Assembly: GCA_032068765.1 (NCBI GenBank)
Contig: DAMBHY010000011.1
Coordinates: 10,957 to 74,956, forward strand
Source of the DNA: DAMBHY01 sp032068765
Lineage (GTDB): Bacteria; Bacteroidota; Bacteroidia; Bacteroidales; Dysgonomonadaceae
Direction of reading: 5' to 3'
Length of the DNA stretch: 64,000 nt
The notes beneath the pieces were generated by a model. That model had not been told where the DNA came from, ran no database searches, and worked only from the letters and a program-made list of their open reading frames with translations. The first letter of the stretch is position 1. Every line of letters starts with the position of its first letter. This document shows, in pieces, positions 8,857 to 17,242 of the stretch. Made by a program: the position numbers and the translations under genes.

Positions 8857-8882
8857 AGTATATTTTACATATAATTTGGGCG

Positions 8883-8912
8883 CAAAATTAAGTCCTTTTT
8901 GCGAAACTACAA
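8883..8912 (-). promoter_or_regulatory. Bacteroidota promoter of the methylaspartate operon
   Basis: On the minus strand TTG (8912-8910) is followed by 19 bases and then TAATTTTG (8890-8883), matching the TTG/TAnnTTTG consensus of the Bacteroidota primary sigma factor. Transcription should begin near 8876, leaving a leader of only about 20 bases before mutS. Confidence 0.75.
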
Positions 8913-9111
8913 AAAAAACAAAATAATTTAATCCGTTAAAAATGAATATAATATAGCCGTTAAAGTGGGGGCAAAATTTCAATCTGATTTTATTAAAGTG
9001 TTTTCAATATCAAACTTAAATAATTATGTCAAAAAAGTTACAACATTAACGAATTATGAATAGTTTCCAATCATATTGATTAAATTTTATTATTAACATT
9101 AAAGCTTTTAT

Positions 9112-9145
9112 ATAAAAAAGGCTGCATTGATTATAATACAGCCTT
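9112..9145 (-). terminator. Intrinsic terminator of fhs
   Basis: A stem of AAGGCTG (9118-9124) and CAGCCTT (9139-9145), extended by A-T pairs, is followed on the minus strand by six T. It lies 25 bases after the fhs stop. The rest of 8913-9169 is A/T-rich and shows no other feature I can support. Confidence 0.85.
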
Positions 9146-9169
9146 CAATAATATTCCCAAAAAGAATGA

Positions 9170-10837
9170 TTAACTTAATCCTTCAATTTGACCATTTACA
9201 ATATCAATATGCAATGCTTGCGGCGATGCAGGCAAGCCAGGCATACGCATCATTTCTCCAGCAATAGCTACAATAAATTCTGAACCTTGATTTATGACCA
9301 AATCATTAATTTTCAGACGAAAATCTTTCGCTACACCATAAGCTTTTGGATCGGCAGAGAAAGAATATTGCGTTTTTGCCATACAAATCGGGTATTTTTC
9401 CATGTGTGTACCTTGTATTTTTTTCAACATCTTAATAGCTTTTTCGCCCAATACTATATCTTTGGCTCCATAGACTTGTTTTGCCACTTTTTCAATCTTC
9501 ATTTCGATTGAATCTTCATCAGCATACGTAAAATTCAAAGGTTGGGAAGGTTCATTTTCTACTGCATCAACAACTTTCTGTGCTAAATCAATCGCTCCTT
9601 CACCACCTTTTGCAAATCCTTCATTTACTGCAAAACGTATTCCTTTTTTAGAACAGAACTGACGTACAATCTCAATTTCCTGTTCGGTATCTGTTGGGAA
9701 TCTGTTAAATGCTACTATCACCGTTTGACCAAAAGTATGCATATTCTCTATATGTCTGTCCAGATTTTCAAGTCCATTTTTCAATCCTTCAATATCCTCT
9801 TCTTTGATTTTTGCTTCTGGTGTTCCTCCATGCATTTTCAATCCTTGAGCTGTAGCAACAATAACTGTTGCTTTGGGTTGAAGTCCGCTTTTGCGACATT
9901 TAATATTAAAGAATTTTTCAGCACCAAGATCAGCACCGAAACCTGCTTCAGTAATTACGTAATCTCCATAAGAAAGAGCCATTTTTGTAGCAAGCACCGA
10001 ATTACAACCATGAGCGATATTTGCGAATGGTCCGCCATGAACGAAAGCAGCAGTATTCTCGGTAGTCTGAACAAGATTTGGATCTAAAGCATCGCGTAAC
10101 AATACGGTAATGGCTCCGGCCACACCTAAATCTTTAACTGTAAACGGCTGTCCATCGTTTGTGTAACCTAATAATATGTTTTCAATTCTGCGACGCAAAT
10201 CCTCTTCATCTTGAGCAAGACATAAAATTGCCATCAATTCAGAAGCTGCAGTAATATCAAATCCTGATTCTTGAGTGATACCGTTGGACAAACCATTTAG
10301 TCCTGTAACTACATATCTTAAATTTCTATCATTTACGTCTAAAACTCTTTTCCACAAGACTTGTCTTAGAGCTGTATTGCAATCTCTGTTTTGATAAATA
10401 TAATTGTCTAACAACGCAGAAATTGTATTATGAGCCGATGTAATTGCATGAAAATCACCCGTAAAATGTAAATTGATGTTTTCCATAGGCAATACCTGCG
10501 AATATCCACCACCGGCAGCTCCACCCTTCATGCCAAAAACTGGACCTAAAGAAGGTTCGCGCAAAGCAACTATAGATTTTTTCCCTATTTTATTTAAACC
10601 CAATGTTAATCCAATTGATACGGTTGTCTTACCTACACCTGATTTTGTAGGTGTTATTGCAGTTACTAAAATCAGATTGCTTTTAGCTATTTTTTTTTCA
10701 TCAATGAGTCTTACAGGTATTTTGGCCATGTATCGTCCATAATTGTGAACATCGTCTCTGTTGATACCTATTCTCTCAGCAACATCTTTAATTTTTACAA
10801 GCGGCGTTTCACGCGCAATTTGAATGTCTGTTTTCAT
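9170..10837 (-). CDS. fhs: Formate-tetrahydrofolate ligase
   Basis: 555 residues, the normal length for the monofunctional enzyme. It joins formate to tetrahydrofolate with ATP, giving 10-formyl-THF for purine synthesis and one-carbon metabolism. The nucleotide-binding loop TPTKSGVGKTT starts near residue 63, and REPSLGPVFGMKGGAAGGG lies near 93; the C-terminus MPGLPASPQA is family-typical. It is followed by its own terminator, so it is separate from the methylaspartate operon. The upstream HExxH gene is only 48 bases away on the same strand and may share its transcript. Confidence 0.97.
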   Translation of the reverse strand: MKTDIQIARETPLVKIKDVAERIGINRDDVHNYGRYMAKIPVRLIDEKKIAKSNLILVTAITPTKSGVGKTTVSIGLTLGLNKIGKKSIVALREPSLGPVFGMKGGAAGGGYSQVLPMENINLHFTGDFHAITSAHNTISALLDNYIYQNRDCNTALRQVLWKRVLDVNDRNLRYVVTGLNGLSNGITQESGFDITAASELMAILCLAQDEEDLRRRIENILLGYTNDGQPFTVKDLGVAGAITVLLRDALDPNLVQTTENTAAFVHGGPFANIAHGCNSVLATKMALSYGDYVITEAGFGADLGAEKFFNIKCRKSGLQPKATVIVATAQGLKMHGGTPEAKIKEEDIEGLKNGLENLDRHIENMHTFGQTVIVAFNRFPTDTEQEIEIVRQFCSKKGIRFAVNEGFAKGGEGAIDLAQKVVDAVENEPSQPLNFTYADEDSIEMKIEKVAKQVYGAKDIVLGEKAIKMLKKIQGTHMEKYPICMAKTQYSFSADPKAYGVAKDFRLKINDLVINQGSEFIVAIAGEMMRMPGLPASPQALHIDIVNGQIEGLS

Positions 10838-10885
10838 TTGTATAATTCGTATATAAATTTGATAAATATTATTTGTATTGGATTT

Positions 10886-11212
10886 CTATAAATAACGTAA
10901 AAAAGCAAACCGTCTTCGACCATCAAGATAATGTAAGTTTTCATCATTTGCAAAAGCTTCCCTTTCAAAAGATATATTTTCGTATGCTTTCAAGGAATCT
11001 TTATAAATAACCAGTTTGATAAGCCATTCTGTTAAATACCAAACGTAGAATAGCACAATAAATAATTCCAACATCTGTCTAGTATGAATAGTTTCATGAT
11101 TTATGATTTCTTTAGTAAGTTTTGGCAAATCTTTTCTTGCAAATATAATTCCAAACAAATTAATTGCCCGGAATCCTTTAAATGGTAAAATATTTGAATA
11201 AAAAACTTTCAA
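10886..11212 (-). CDS. Small HExxH protein, M56-like
   Basis: 108 residues with no firm family assignment. Residues 39-43 read HETIH, a zinc-protease HExxH motif, followed by one hydrophobic segment (about residues 50-69) and, downstream, SFEREAFA, which could supply the third metal ligand (Glu). The pattern recalls a stripped-down M56/BlaR1-type metallopeptidase. The only in-frame start before the first internal Met (residue 47) is TTG at 11212, because a stop lies just upstream; a non-ATG start is therefore likely. It may be co-transcribed with fhs. Substrate and role are unknown. Confidence 0.6.
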   Translation of the reverse strand: MKVFYSNILPFKGFRAINLFGIIFARKDLPKLTKEIINHETIHTRQMLELFIVLFYVWYLTEWLIKLVIYKDSLKAYENISFEREAFANDENLHYLDGRRRFAFLRYL

Positions 11213-11230
11213 ATCACAAAATTATTTTCT

Positions 11231-11238
11231 CAAAGATA
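11231..11238 (-). promoter_or_regulatory. Probable -7 box of the HExxH gene
   Basis: Minus-strand TATCTTTG matches TAnnTTTG and ends 18 bases before the TTG start. No TTG is seen at the expected -33 position. A second match, TAATTTTG, lies slightly closer to the gene. Confidence 0.4.
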
Positions 11239-11336
11239 TAAAAGTTAAATGAATTATTTTAAGGTATTTAAAAATAAACTACAACTATACAAAAAGATAA
11301 AACTATAAATAATTTCAAAAATATTACATTAAAAAC

Positions 11337-11367
11337 TTGCAAAATTAAAATTTAGCAATTACCTTTG
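11337..11367 (+). promoter_or_regulatory. Promoter of tRNA-Lys
   Basis: TTG (11337-11339), 20 bases, then TACCTTTG (11360-11367), a full match to the Bacteroidota consensus, 30 bases before the mature tRNA. Confidence 0.75.
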
Positions 11368-11397
11368 CACTCGCTTTTGAAAGAAAGACGATAGGTT

Positions 11398-11470
11398 GAT
11401 TCGCTAGCTCAGCAGGTAGAGCACATCCCTTTTAAGGATGGGGTCCTGGGTTCGAGCCCCAGGCGGATCA
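11398..11470 (+). tRNA. tRNA-Lys (UUU)
   Basis: 73 bases forming a complete cloverleaf. The acceptor arms GATTCGC and GCGGATC pair with one G-U; the anticodon loop CTTTTAA gives anticodon UUU. The discriminator is A and CCA is not encoded. Its 3' acceptor strand forms the outer end of the 25-bp palindrome that follows. Confidence 0.97.
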
Positions 11471-11518
11471 CTTAAATAAAAAAACCCGCTGATAGCGGGT
11501 TTTTTTATTTAAGTGATC
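11466..11518. terminator. Bidirectional terminator, 25-bp perfect inverted repeat
   Basis: The arms 11466-11490 and 11494-11518 are perfectly complementary over 25 bp with a 3-base loop. The core is ACCCGCT/AGCGGGT flanked by A7 and T7, so it can terminate tRNA-Lys on the plus strand and the HU/LysM gene (stop at 11524) on the minus strand. The outermost four bases belong to the tRNA acceptor stem. Confidence 0.9.
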
Positions 11519-11523
11519 ATTTT

Positions 11524-12606
11524 CTATTTAAATTCACCTAGCAATTCGTTGCCCAATCTTTTAGCTTCAGCGATAGATTTAGTATTATTTGCATTCAAAT
11601 TGTATTCTGAATTTGTAGGAAGCTCCAAAATCGTACCAGATGGAACATTGTTGGGATTGGAAATTTTTGACTTATTTTTCAAGTAAATATATACCCAGAA
11701 AGCAGAATTTCCTAAATATTCTTTAGCAACTATGTGTAAAGTTTGAGAAGGTTTTATTGTGACTTTTTTCGAAACTTCTGTTTGTACTTGTTTATCAGGT
11801 TTATTATCGACTATAGAATTTGCGCTTTCAGAAATAAGTGAGTCGCTATTATTTTCGGCTGCAATATTTTTTACAGAGTCATAATCCTTCCTCTTAGCTA
11901 ATGTATCGACTGATACATTTGTATTCACAATTTGTTTGTTAGAGGGATGATATTTAGAATTTCTTATCATAAGATAAAGAACTCCACCAATAATCAAAAC
12001 GGATAAAATGCACCCTAGAATTAGCCAAAATTTCCGATTTGATTCAATTGGTTTGTTATAACCAGTATCTGTTTTGAGCGGAAATTCATCCATCAGTTCT
12101 GTTGGAGAGAATCTATCTTCTTTCAATTTACTGATGTCGCTACTCGTAGAGTTCTCTAGAGTTTCATCTAATAAATCATTATTATTATTATCGCCGGTTG
12201 CAGGAATTTTGGTTTCTAAAGGTTCTAGTTCTTTTTGGTTTACTGGATTTTCATCTTCTAAACCTCTTGGATGAGAATCCTCCCCGATTGAGTCCGAATC
12301 AACTTCAAGAATTTTCTGATCATCAAGCAAAGACTCATCTACAATTTTTTGAGGTTCAAAATATGAAAATGGTTTATTTACAACATCTTTTAGATTTTCA
12401 TCGGGTATAAAATCCAAGAAATCAGCATCATTTAAATCTTTAGCAAATTTCCCTAAACCTTCTACATTGACAACCTTATTTTCAGATACATTTTCTGCAA
12501 TTTTATTGAAAAAAATTTCTATAAACTTACGAGATTCTTCTTCATCTAACCCCATCCTCTGAGCCAAAAGCATTGCCAAATCATTGTTTGTTAATTTAGT
12601 TCCCAT
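11524..12606 (-). CDS. Membrane-anchored HU-domain protein with LysM-like C-terminus
   Basis: 360 residues in four parts. Residues 1-85 are an HU/IHF-like fold (NNDLAMLLAQRMGL, VNVEGLGKF) with a shortened, Bacteroidota-style arm. Residues 86-190 are acidic and low-complexity. Residues 194-214 (WLILGCILSVLIIGGVLYLMI) form one transmembrane helix. Residues about 282-332 (SQTLHIVAKEYLG...NPNNVPSGTILELP) match a LysM peptidoglycan-binding domain. The topology would place the HU domain in the cytoplasm and LysM in the periplasm. It is the last gene of the ftsY-rimO run and lies 15 bases after another HU-like gene. A role linking nucleoid and envelope is inference. Confidence 0.78.
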   Translation of the reverse strand: MGTKLTNNDLAMLLAQRMGLDEEESRKFIEIFFNKIAENVSENKVVNVEGLGKFAKDLNDADFLDFIPDENLKDVVNKPFSYFEPQKIVDESLLDDQKILEVDSDSIGEDSHPRGLEDENPVNQKELEPLETKIPATGDNNNNDLLDETLENSTSSDISKLKEDRFSPTELMDEFPLKTDTGYNKPIESNRKFWLILGCILSVLIIGGVLYLMIRNSKYHPSNKQIVNTNVSVDTLAKRKDYDSVKNIAAENNSDSLISESANSIVDNKPDKQVQTEVSKKVTIKPSQTLHIVAKEYLGNSAFWVYIYLKNKSKISNPNNVPSGTILELPTNSEYNLNANNTKSIAEAKRLGNELLGEFK

Positions 12607-12621
12607 TTATTAAATATTGAT

Positions 12622-13383
12622 TTATGATTTCTTGAAAACCGGATGAATTCTTGGCGGATTTAAATAAGCCTCTTTCGTTTCTTTGTCTCTACTAATATAT
12701 TCATTTTCTTTCTCCGTAGAAAAAACACCAAAGTCTTCAATTACAATTTCATCTAATTCAGCCAGTTTCTCATTTATTATTTCAATAATATTTCGTATGG
12801 CATCTTTCGTTTTTGTACTACCCCAATCCAAATTTCGATTTATTTTTTCTGAAATATAGTCAGTGTCAATTACATCAGAGATTTGCAAATTTTCTTCTTC
12901 AGCACTTATATCTTCTTTATTTTGTATTTCAGAAATATGATCTTTATCAATCACCTGAATATTTTCAGAAATCTCGTATTTATTTTCTACTACGATTTCG
13001 TCACTGATAATATTATTATTTGAAGAAGTAATTGGAATAAATATACATACATCGTCTGCAAGTTTATCTTGGATTGATTCAATTGCAATCTTTAAATTCT
13101 GTTGAATATTTTCTTTAGCAGAATCAAGCATTGTCAAAATTTCATTGGAAATGTCTTCATTGGTGATTTTTTGATATCGATTATCTTCTTCCATTATAAA
13201 CATTTCCATCTTTTTAGACAAAGATCCATTAATAATAATATCAGAAAAATTCAAAATTTCACTAATTTTATCTTGTAATTCCACAAATGGTGCGCTTAAC
13301 TCTTTAAGAAAGGTTTTATTGGTTTTCCTTTGATAAATTATCTCATTAAAAGATTTTTCTGTTTGATTATTAAATTCTTCCAT
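12622..13383 (-). CDS. HU-like protein with acidic central region
   Basis: 253 residues. The C-terminal 75 residues follow the HU/IHF pattern: helices, then EIVIEDFGVFSTEKE and a final NPPRIHPVFK, matching the HU arm and tail. The N-terminal 90 residues may be a second, degenerate HU-like unit, but I cannot confirm this. The centre is rich in Glu, Ile, Ser and Asn. No signal or membrane helix is seen. It starts 2 bases after rimO and precedes the membrane HU/LysM gene, so all three are probably one transcript. DNA binding is expected but untested. Confidence 0.6.
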   Translation of the reverse strand: MEEFNNQTEKSFNEIIYQRKTNKTFLKELSAPFVELQDKISEILNFSDIIINGSLSKKMEMFIMEEDNRYQKITNEDISNEILTMLDSAKENIQQNLKIAIESIQDKLADDVCIFIPITSSNNNIISDEIVVENKYEISENIQVIDKDHISEIQNKEDISAEEENLQISDVIDTDYISEKINRNLDWGSTKTKDAIRNIIEIINEKLAELDEIVIEDFGVFSTEKENEYISRDKETKEAYLNPPRIHPVFKKS

Positions 13384-13385
13384 AT

Positions 13386-14693
13386 CTATATAAGATTATC
13401 AACAACTTCTCCTATTAAATCAAATGACATTGAAGAAGTAATTTTTACATTATAAAATTCTCCAATTTGTAAATTTTGCTTCTTCTCAATTAGTACTTCT
13501 CCATCCACATCGGGCGAATCAAATTCGGTACGACCTATATAATACATTTCATTTTCGCTGTCAACAATTACTTTGAAAATTTTTCCAACTTTACTTTCAT
13601 TGATTCTGTTGGCAATTTCCTCCTGAATTTTCATCAATGTGTCAATGCGCTCTTGTTTGACTTCTGCAGGAACATCATCAGCATAATTTTTATCGCAATA
13701 TGTGTCTTCTTCATGCGAATATGGGAAAGCACCGAGACGCTCAAATCTTGTATTTTTTACAAATTCAATCAATTCCTGAAAATCATCAATTGTTTCTCCC
13801 GGATGTCCAACCATTAAAGTAGTTCGTAAATGGATTTCGGGAACTTCCTCGCGTATATTTTGAATTAAATTTATTGTTTCTTGCTTAGAAATATTTCGCC
13901 TCATTTTTCTCAACATATTGTCGCTTATATGCTGAAGCGCGATGTCAAGATACTTACACACATTGTCACGTTCTCTAATCACACGTAGCAAATCTTTTGG
14001 AAATTGTGTAGGATATGCATAATGCAAACGAATCCACTCAACGCCTTTAATGTAAGAAATTTTCTCTACCAATTCGGGAAGTTTCATTGATTTGTACAAA
14101 TCAAGCCCGTAATATGTCAAATCCTGTGCTATTAGTTGAAATTCTTTTACACCTTCATCTACAAGATTTTTCACCTCCTGCAATATCTCATCCATTGGTC
14201 TGGATTTGTACTTTCCTGTAATCAAAGGAATACTGCAGTACGAACATGTTCTGTCACAGCCTTCAGCTATTTTTAAGTAAGCGTAATGTGATGGCGTTGA
14301 CAACTTCCTATCATATGCTAAATCATTTTTGTATGATTTTCCTAAATCACTTATCAATTGTTTCCAGTCGAACTTTCCGTAGAAAAAATCTACTTCGGGA
14401 ATTTCAGCTTTCAATTCCTGACGGTATCTTTCCGACAAGCAGCCCATCACAAATAATTTGCTTATTTTCCTCTTTTTCTTTGCTTCAGCAAAAGAAAGTA
14501 TCATATTTACCGACTCTTCTTTTGCATCACCGATAAAACCACAAGTATTGATAATTGCAATTTCACCTTTGGGATTCTCGGAATCATGCACCACTGTATA
14601 TCCATTGGCAACCAACTGCCGCATAAGCAGTTCTGAATCCACCAAATTTTTAGAACAGCCTAAAGATATTATATCTATTTGATTTTTAACCAT
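13386..14693 (-). CDS. rimO: Ribosomal protein S12 methylthiotransferase RimO
   Basis: 435 residues. RimO adds a methylthio group to an aspartate of ribosomal protein S12. The N-terminal UPF0004 domain has its three cluster cysteines (Cys13, Cys51, Cys85), the radical SAM motif CDRTCSYC supplies Cys146, Cys150 and Cys153, and the C-terminus forms a TRAM-type RNA-binding domain. The GYTVV and LGCSKNLVDSE stretches separate it from the related MiaB. Its start codon overlaps the ftsY stop by one base. Confidence 0.95.
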   Translation of the reverse strand: MVKNQIDIISLGCSKNLVDSELLMRQLVANGYTVVHDSENPKGEIAIINTCGFIGDAKEESVNMILSFAEAKKKRKISKLFVMGCLSERYRQELKAEIPEVDFFYGKFDWKQLISDLGKSYKNDLAYDRKLSTPSHYAYLKIAEGCDRTCSYCSIPLITGKYKSRPMDEILQEVKNLVDEGVKEFQLIAQDLTYYGLDLYKSMKLPELVEKISYIKGVEWIRLHYAYPTQFPKDLLRVIRERDNVCKYLDIALQHISDNMLRKMRRNISKQETINLIQNIREEVPEIHLRTTLMVGHPGETIDDFQELIEFVKNTRFERLGAFPYSHEEDTYCDKNYADDVPAEVKQERIDTLMKIQEEIANRINESKVGKIFKVIVDSENEMYYIGRTEFDSPDVDGEVLIEKKQNLQIGEFYNVKITSSMSFDLIGEVVDNLI

Positions 14694-15649
14694 TAATTAT
14701 CTCCAAATAAAGAATCTACAAATTCTTTTCTTTTAAAAACTTGTAAATCTTCCATACCTTCGCCTAAACCTATATATTTTACGGGAATTTTAAACTGGTC
14801 AGAAATTCCAATCACTACCCCACCCTTGGCAGTTCCGTCAAGTTTGGTGATAGCTAAAGAAGTTACCTCTGTGGCAGCGGTAAACTGTTTTGCCTGTTCA
14901 AAAGCATTTTGACCTGTAGAGCCGTCCAAAACCAACAATACTTCATGAGGAGCATCGGGAATAATTCTACTCATGACGTTTTTAATTTTAGTCAGCTCAT
15001 TCATCAAATTAATTTTGTTATGCAATCTACCAGCTGTGTCAATAATAACAACATCGGCATTGTGAGATTTTGCAGAACTGACTGTATCAAAAGCTACCGA
15101 TGCAGGATCTGCTCCCATGCCCTGAGATATCACGGGGACATTAACTCTTTCTCCCCAAATATTTAATTGCTCTACAGCTGCAGCCCTGAATGTATCTGCT
15201 GCACCAAGATAGACAGACAAACCTTTTTGTTTAAATTGATGAGCTAGTTTTCCAATAGTTGTCGTTTTGCCCACGCCATTAACTCCAACCACCATTATTA
15301 CATATGGTCTTTTATTTTCGGGAACATTAAATTCTAAAATATTTTCAGAGTTATTTTCCATAAGCAATTCGCTTATTTCATCGTGAAGAATAGACGTTAA
15401 TTCCTGAGTATTTAAGTATTTGTCACGTGCAACGCGTTCCTCAATTCGCTCAATTATTTTTATAGTTGTATCGACCCCTACGTCAGAAGAGACCAATATC
15501 TCTTCCAAATCATCTAAAACCGCATCATCTACCTTAGATTTACCTGCGATTGCACGATTAATTTTGGAAAAGAAATTATCTTTTGTTTTTTCTAATCCTT
15601 TATCTAAAGTTTCTTTTTTTCTTTTAGAAAATATATCAAATAGTCCCAT
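14693..15649 (-). CDS. ftsY: Signal recognition particle receptor FtsY
   Basis: 318 residues: a short N region without the long acidic A domain of the E. coli protein, then the NG GTPase domain. Motifs are GVNGVGKTTTIGKLA (G1, near 120), DTFRAAAVEQL, DTAGRLH (G3) and TKLDGTAKGG (G4). It docks ribosome-bound SRP at the inner membrane. It follows the DUF4295 gene after a terminator, and leads into rimO. Confidence 0.97.
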   Translation of the reverse strand: MGLFDIFSKRKKETLDKGLEKTKDNFFSKINRAIAGKSKVDDAVLDDLEEILVSSDVGVDTTIKIIERIEERVARDKYLNTQELTSILHDEISELLMENNSENILEFNVPENKRPYVIMVVGVNGVGKTTTIGKLAHQFKQKGLSVYLGAADTFRAAAVEQLNIWGERVNVPVISQGMGADPASVAFDTVSSAKSHNADVVIIDTAGRLHNKINLMNELTKIKNVMSRIIPDAPHEVLLVLDGSTGQNAFEQAKQFTAATEVTSLAITKLDGTAKGGVVIGISDQFKIPVKYIGLGEGMEDLQVFKRKEFVDSLFGDN

Positions 15650-15718
15650 TTATACGTTGTAATTTAAAAAAAATAAGTAGCTAATAATCTGTACAAAGCT
15701 ACGAAATAGTACAAAAAA

Positions 15719-15750
15719 AAACTTCCCAACATTTTCATGAAGGGAAGTTT
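15719..15750 (-). terminator. Terminator after the rpmB-rpmG-DUF4295 genes
   Basis: Nine-base perfect arms AAACTTCCC and GGGAAGTTT are followed on the minus strand by a run of T. It lies 18 bases after the DUF4295 stop and separates these genes from ftsY. Confidence 0.85.
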
Positions 15751-15768
15751 TAGATATTTTTAACTATG

Positions 15769-15930
15769 TTATTTTGAAAAATAATCTTTTACGTTATCAT
15801 TAGGTATCATTTCTTCAATAAAAGAATATGCACCTGTTTTTGGAGATTTCACCATTTTTATAACTTTCGTATGGGAACGTCCTGTAGTTGTTGTCTTATC
15901 GCGGAAACCTGCGACCGTCTTCTTTGCCAT
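15769..15930 (-). CDS. DUF4295 family small protein
   Basis: 53 residues (begins MAKKTVAGFRDK, ends DNVKDYFSK), strongly basic at the N-terminus. It matches the Bacteroidota-specific DUF4295 proteins encoded directly after L28 and L33. The position and charge suggest a ribosome-associated protein, which is inference. It starts 12 bases downstream of rpmG. Confidence 0.88.
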   Translation of the reverse strand: MAKKTVAGFRDKTTTTGRSHTKVIKMVKSPKTGAYSFIEEMIPNDNVKDYFSK

Positions 15931-15942
15931 GGTTTATTCTTT

Positions 15943-16131
15943 TTATTTTATTTCTTTATGTACTGTCATACGTTTAAGAATTGGATTGTATTTTTTCAAT
16001 TCCAATCTTTCGGTAGTATTCTTTCTATTTTTAGTAGTAATATAGCGCGAAGTACCCGGCATACCACTCTCTTTGTGCTCTGTACATTCAAGTATCACTT
16101 GTACTCTGTTACCTTTTGCTTTCTTAGCCAT
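15943..16131 (-). CDS. rpmG: 50S ribosomal protein L33
   Basis: 62 residues, basic, beginning MAKKAKGNRVQVILEC. The segments GTSRYITTKNRKNT and LELKKYNP are L33 hallmarks. The zinc-binding CxxC pairs of C+ L33 are absent, so this is a zinc-free form. It lies 20 bases after rpmB. Confidence 0.96.
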   Translation of the reverse strand: MAKKAKGNRVQVILECTEHKESGMPGTSRYITTKNRKNTTERLELKKYNPILKRMTVHKEIK

Positions 16132-16151
16132 TTTATTTCTCTCCTATTATT

Positions 16152-16391
16152 TTAAGCGTTCAAATAGCCTTTAGCAGCAGCTTGTTTAAGAGCAGCATCC
16201 AAACCTATTTTATTAATAGTACGTAAACCTGATGCAGAAATATTTAAAGTAATCCAAGCATCTTCTTCTACCCAATAAAATTTTTTTCGAAACAAATTCA
16301 CATCAAATGTGCGTTTTGTTCTTTTATTGGAGTGAGCAACGTTGTTTCCAACCATTGCTTTTTTTCCTGTTATTTGACAAATTTTAGCCAT
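16152..16391 (-). CDS. rpmB: 50S ribosomal protein L28
   Basis: 79 residues beginning MAKICQITGKKAMVGNNVAHSN, the classical L28 N-terminus, followed by KRTFDVNLFRKKFYW and ISASGLRTINKIGLD. It is the first gene of the L28-L33-DUF4295 operon and has a consensus promoter 55 bases upstream. Confidence 0.97.
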   Translation of the reverse strand: MAKICQITGKKAMVGNNVAHSNKRTKRTFDVNLFRKKFYWVEEDAWITLNISASGLRTINKIGLDAALKQAAAKGYLNA

Positions 16392-16445
16392 TGCTATATA
16401 TTGTATTTTTTATTATTTCAATTCTCTATGTTACAAATCAGGGCG

Positions 16446-16476
16446 CAAAATTAATAAAACATTTAATATTGACCAA
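16446..16476 (-). promoter_or_regulatory. Promoter of the rpmB operon
   Basis: Minus-strand TTG (16476-16474), 20 bases, then TAATTTTG (16453-16446): a full Bacteroidota consensus match. Confidence 0.75.
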
Positions 16477-16492
16477 ATATTTCACAAACAAA

Positions 16493-17065
16493 TTATTTCA
16501 ATTTAAAAGCTGCTTGTAAATTATCATACAGAGTATTAAAAAACAACAAGGTACTTTTTCTTGTAGCAATTTTCATTTCTTTTTCTACTGCTTTACCTGT
16601 ATAAATTCCTGCATCTGTAATCATCTCTTCTGCGGTGTAAGCTTGTGGAAATGAAGCACCTTTGGGAACTTGAACACTTTGATATGTTATATCTCTTATT
16701 GTCAACATGCAGCCCATGTCTGTAATTGCCGCATCAAACCTGTAATTCAGAATTATTTTATCGCTAAAGCCGTCTTTGTTTTTCGGTAAAGAAAGTTCGG
16801 ATTTAGAACTGACGTTTACACTTTGACTTTTATCATTGAAACGTATTCCTGAAAGCATCGGGTCTGAAGCATAATTATCCTTACACCATTTATATAATAT
16901 AGCGTATTGCTGGTCTTTATTTAATTTTTCGTCAATTGGAATGAACTGCTGGAATATCACTTTTCCATTAACAAGAGGTATACTATTAAATACATTCATA
17001 TTTTGAGCAAAACCATACGAAATAGCAAAAGAAACAAACAAGAATATTGAGAACATTTTTTTCAT
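16493..17065 (-). CDS. Secreted DUF4468 domain protein
   Basis: 190 residues with a signal peptide (KKMFSIFLFVSFAISYGFAQ, cleavage likely after GFAQ). The mature part fits DUF4468: an early KVIFQQFI strand, a YAILYKWCKDNY helix, and GCMLTIRDITYQS near residue 125. DUF4468 proteins are common and uncharacterised in Bacteroidota; they are probably small envelope proteins. It has its own TAnnTTTG box upstream and stands alone. Confidence 0.75.
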   Translation of the reverse strand: MKKMFSIFLFVSFAISYGFAQNMNVFNSIPLVNGKVIFQQFIPIDEKLNKDQQYAILYKWCKDNYASDPMLSGIRFNDKSQSVNVSSKSELSLPKNKDGFSDKIILNYRFDAAITDMGCMLTIRDITYQSVQVPKGASFPQAYTAEEMITDAGIYTGKAVEKEMKIATRKSTLLFFNTLYDNLQAAFKLK

Positions 17066-17105
17066 AGAAATGTCTATTTTATTTTTGAAACTTATTAAGT
17101 GACTA

Positions 17106-17113
17106 CAAACTTA
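17106..17113 (-). promoter_or_regulatory. Probable -7 box of the DUF4468 gene
   Basis: Minus-strand TAAGTTTG fits TAnnTTTG, 40 bases before the start codon. No clear -33 TTG. Confidence 0.4.
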
Positions 17114-17190
17114 AAGAAAAGATTAATTGAATGCAAAATCGAGAAGATAAAAAAAATTGTCTTTGAGTTTTATTTATCATCGAAAACAAT

Positions 17191-17198
17191 TACTTTTG
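17191..17198 (+). promoter_or_regulatory. Probable -7 box of the TPR gene-ribH operon
   Basis: TACTTTTG fits TAnnTTTG and lies 44 bases before the TPR gene start. The -33 element is not clear. Confidence 0.5.
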
Positions 17199-17242
17199 CA
17201 CTTCAATTTAAATAGATTAATCAATTTATATTAGTAAAATAT

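Noticed and set aside
8857..8982. 42-residue N-terminal extension of mutS
   Set aside because: It covers the consensus promoter and has no counterpart in the family; the DxHxxG motif sits at the usual distance from the ATG at 8856.
15871..16155. 94-codon plus-strand frame opposite the L33 and DUF4295 genes
   Set aside because: Antisense to two well-recognised small ribosomal-type genes; no motif of its own.
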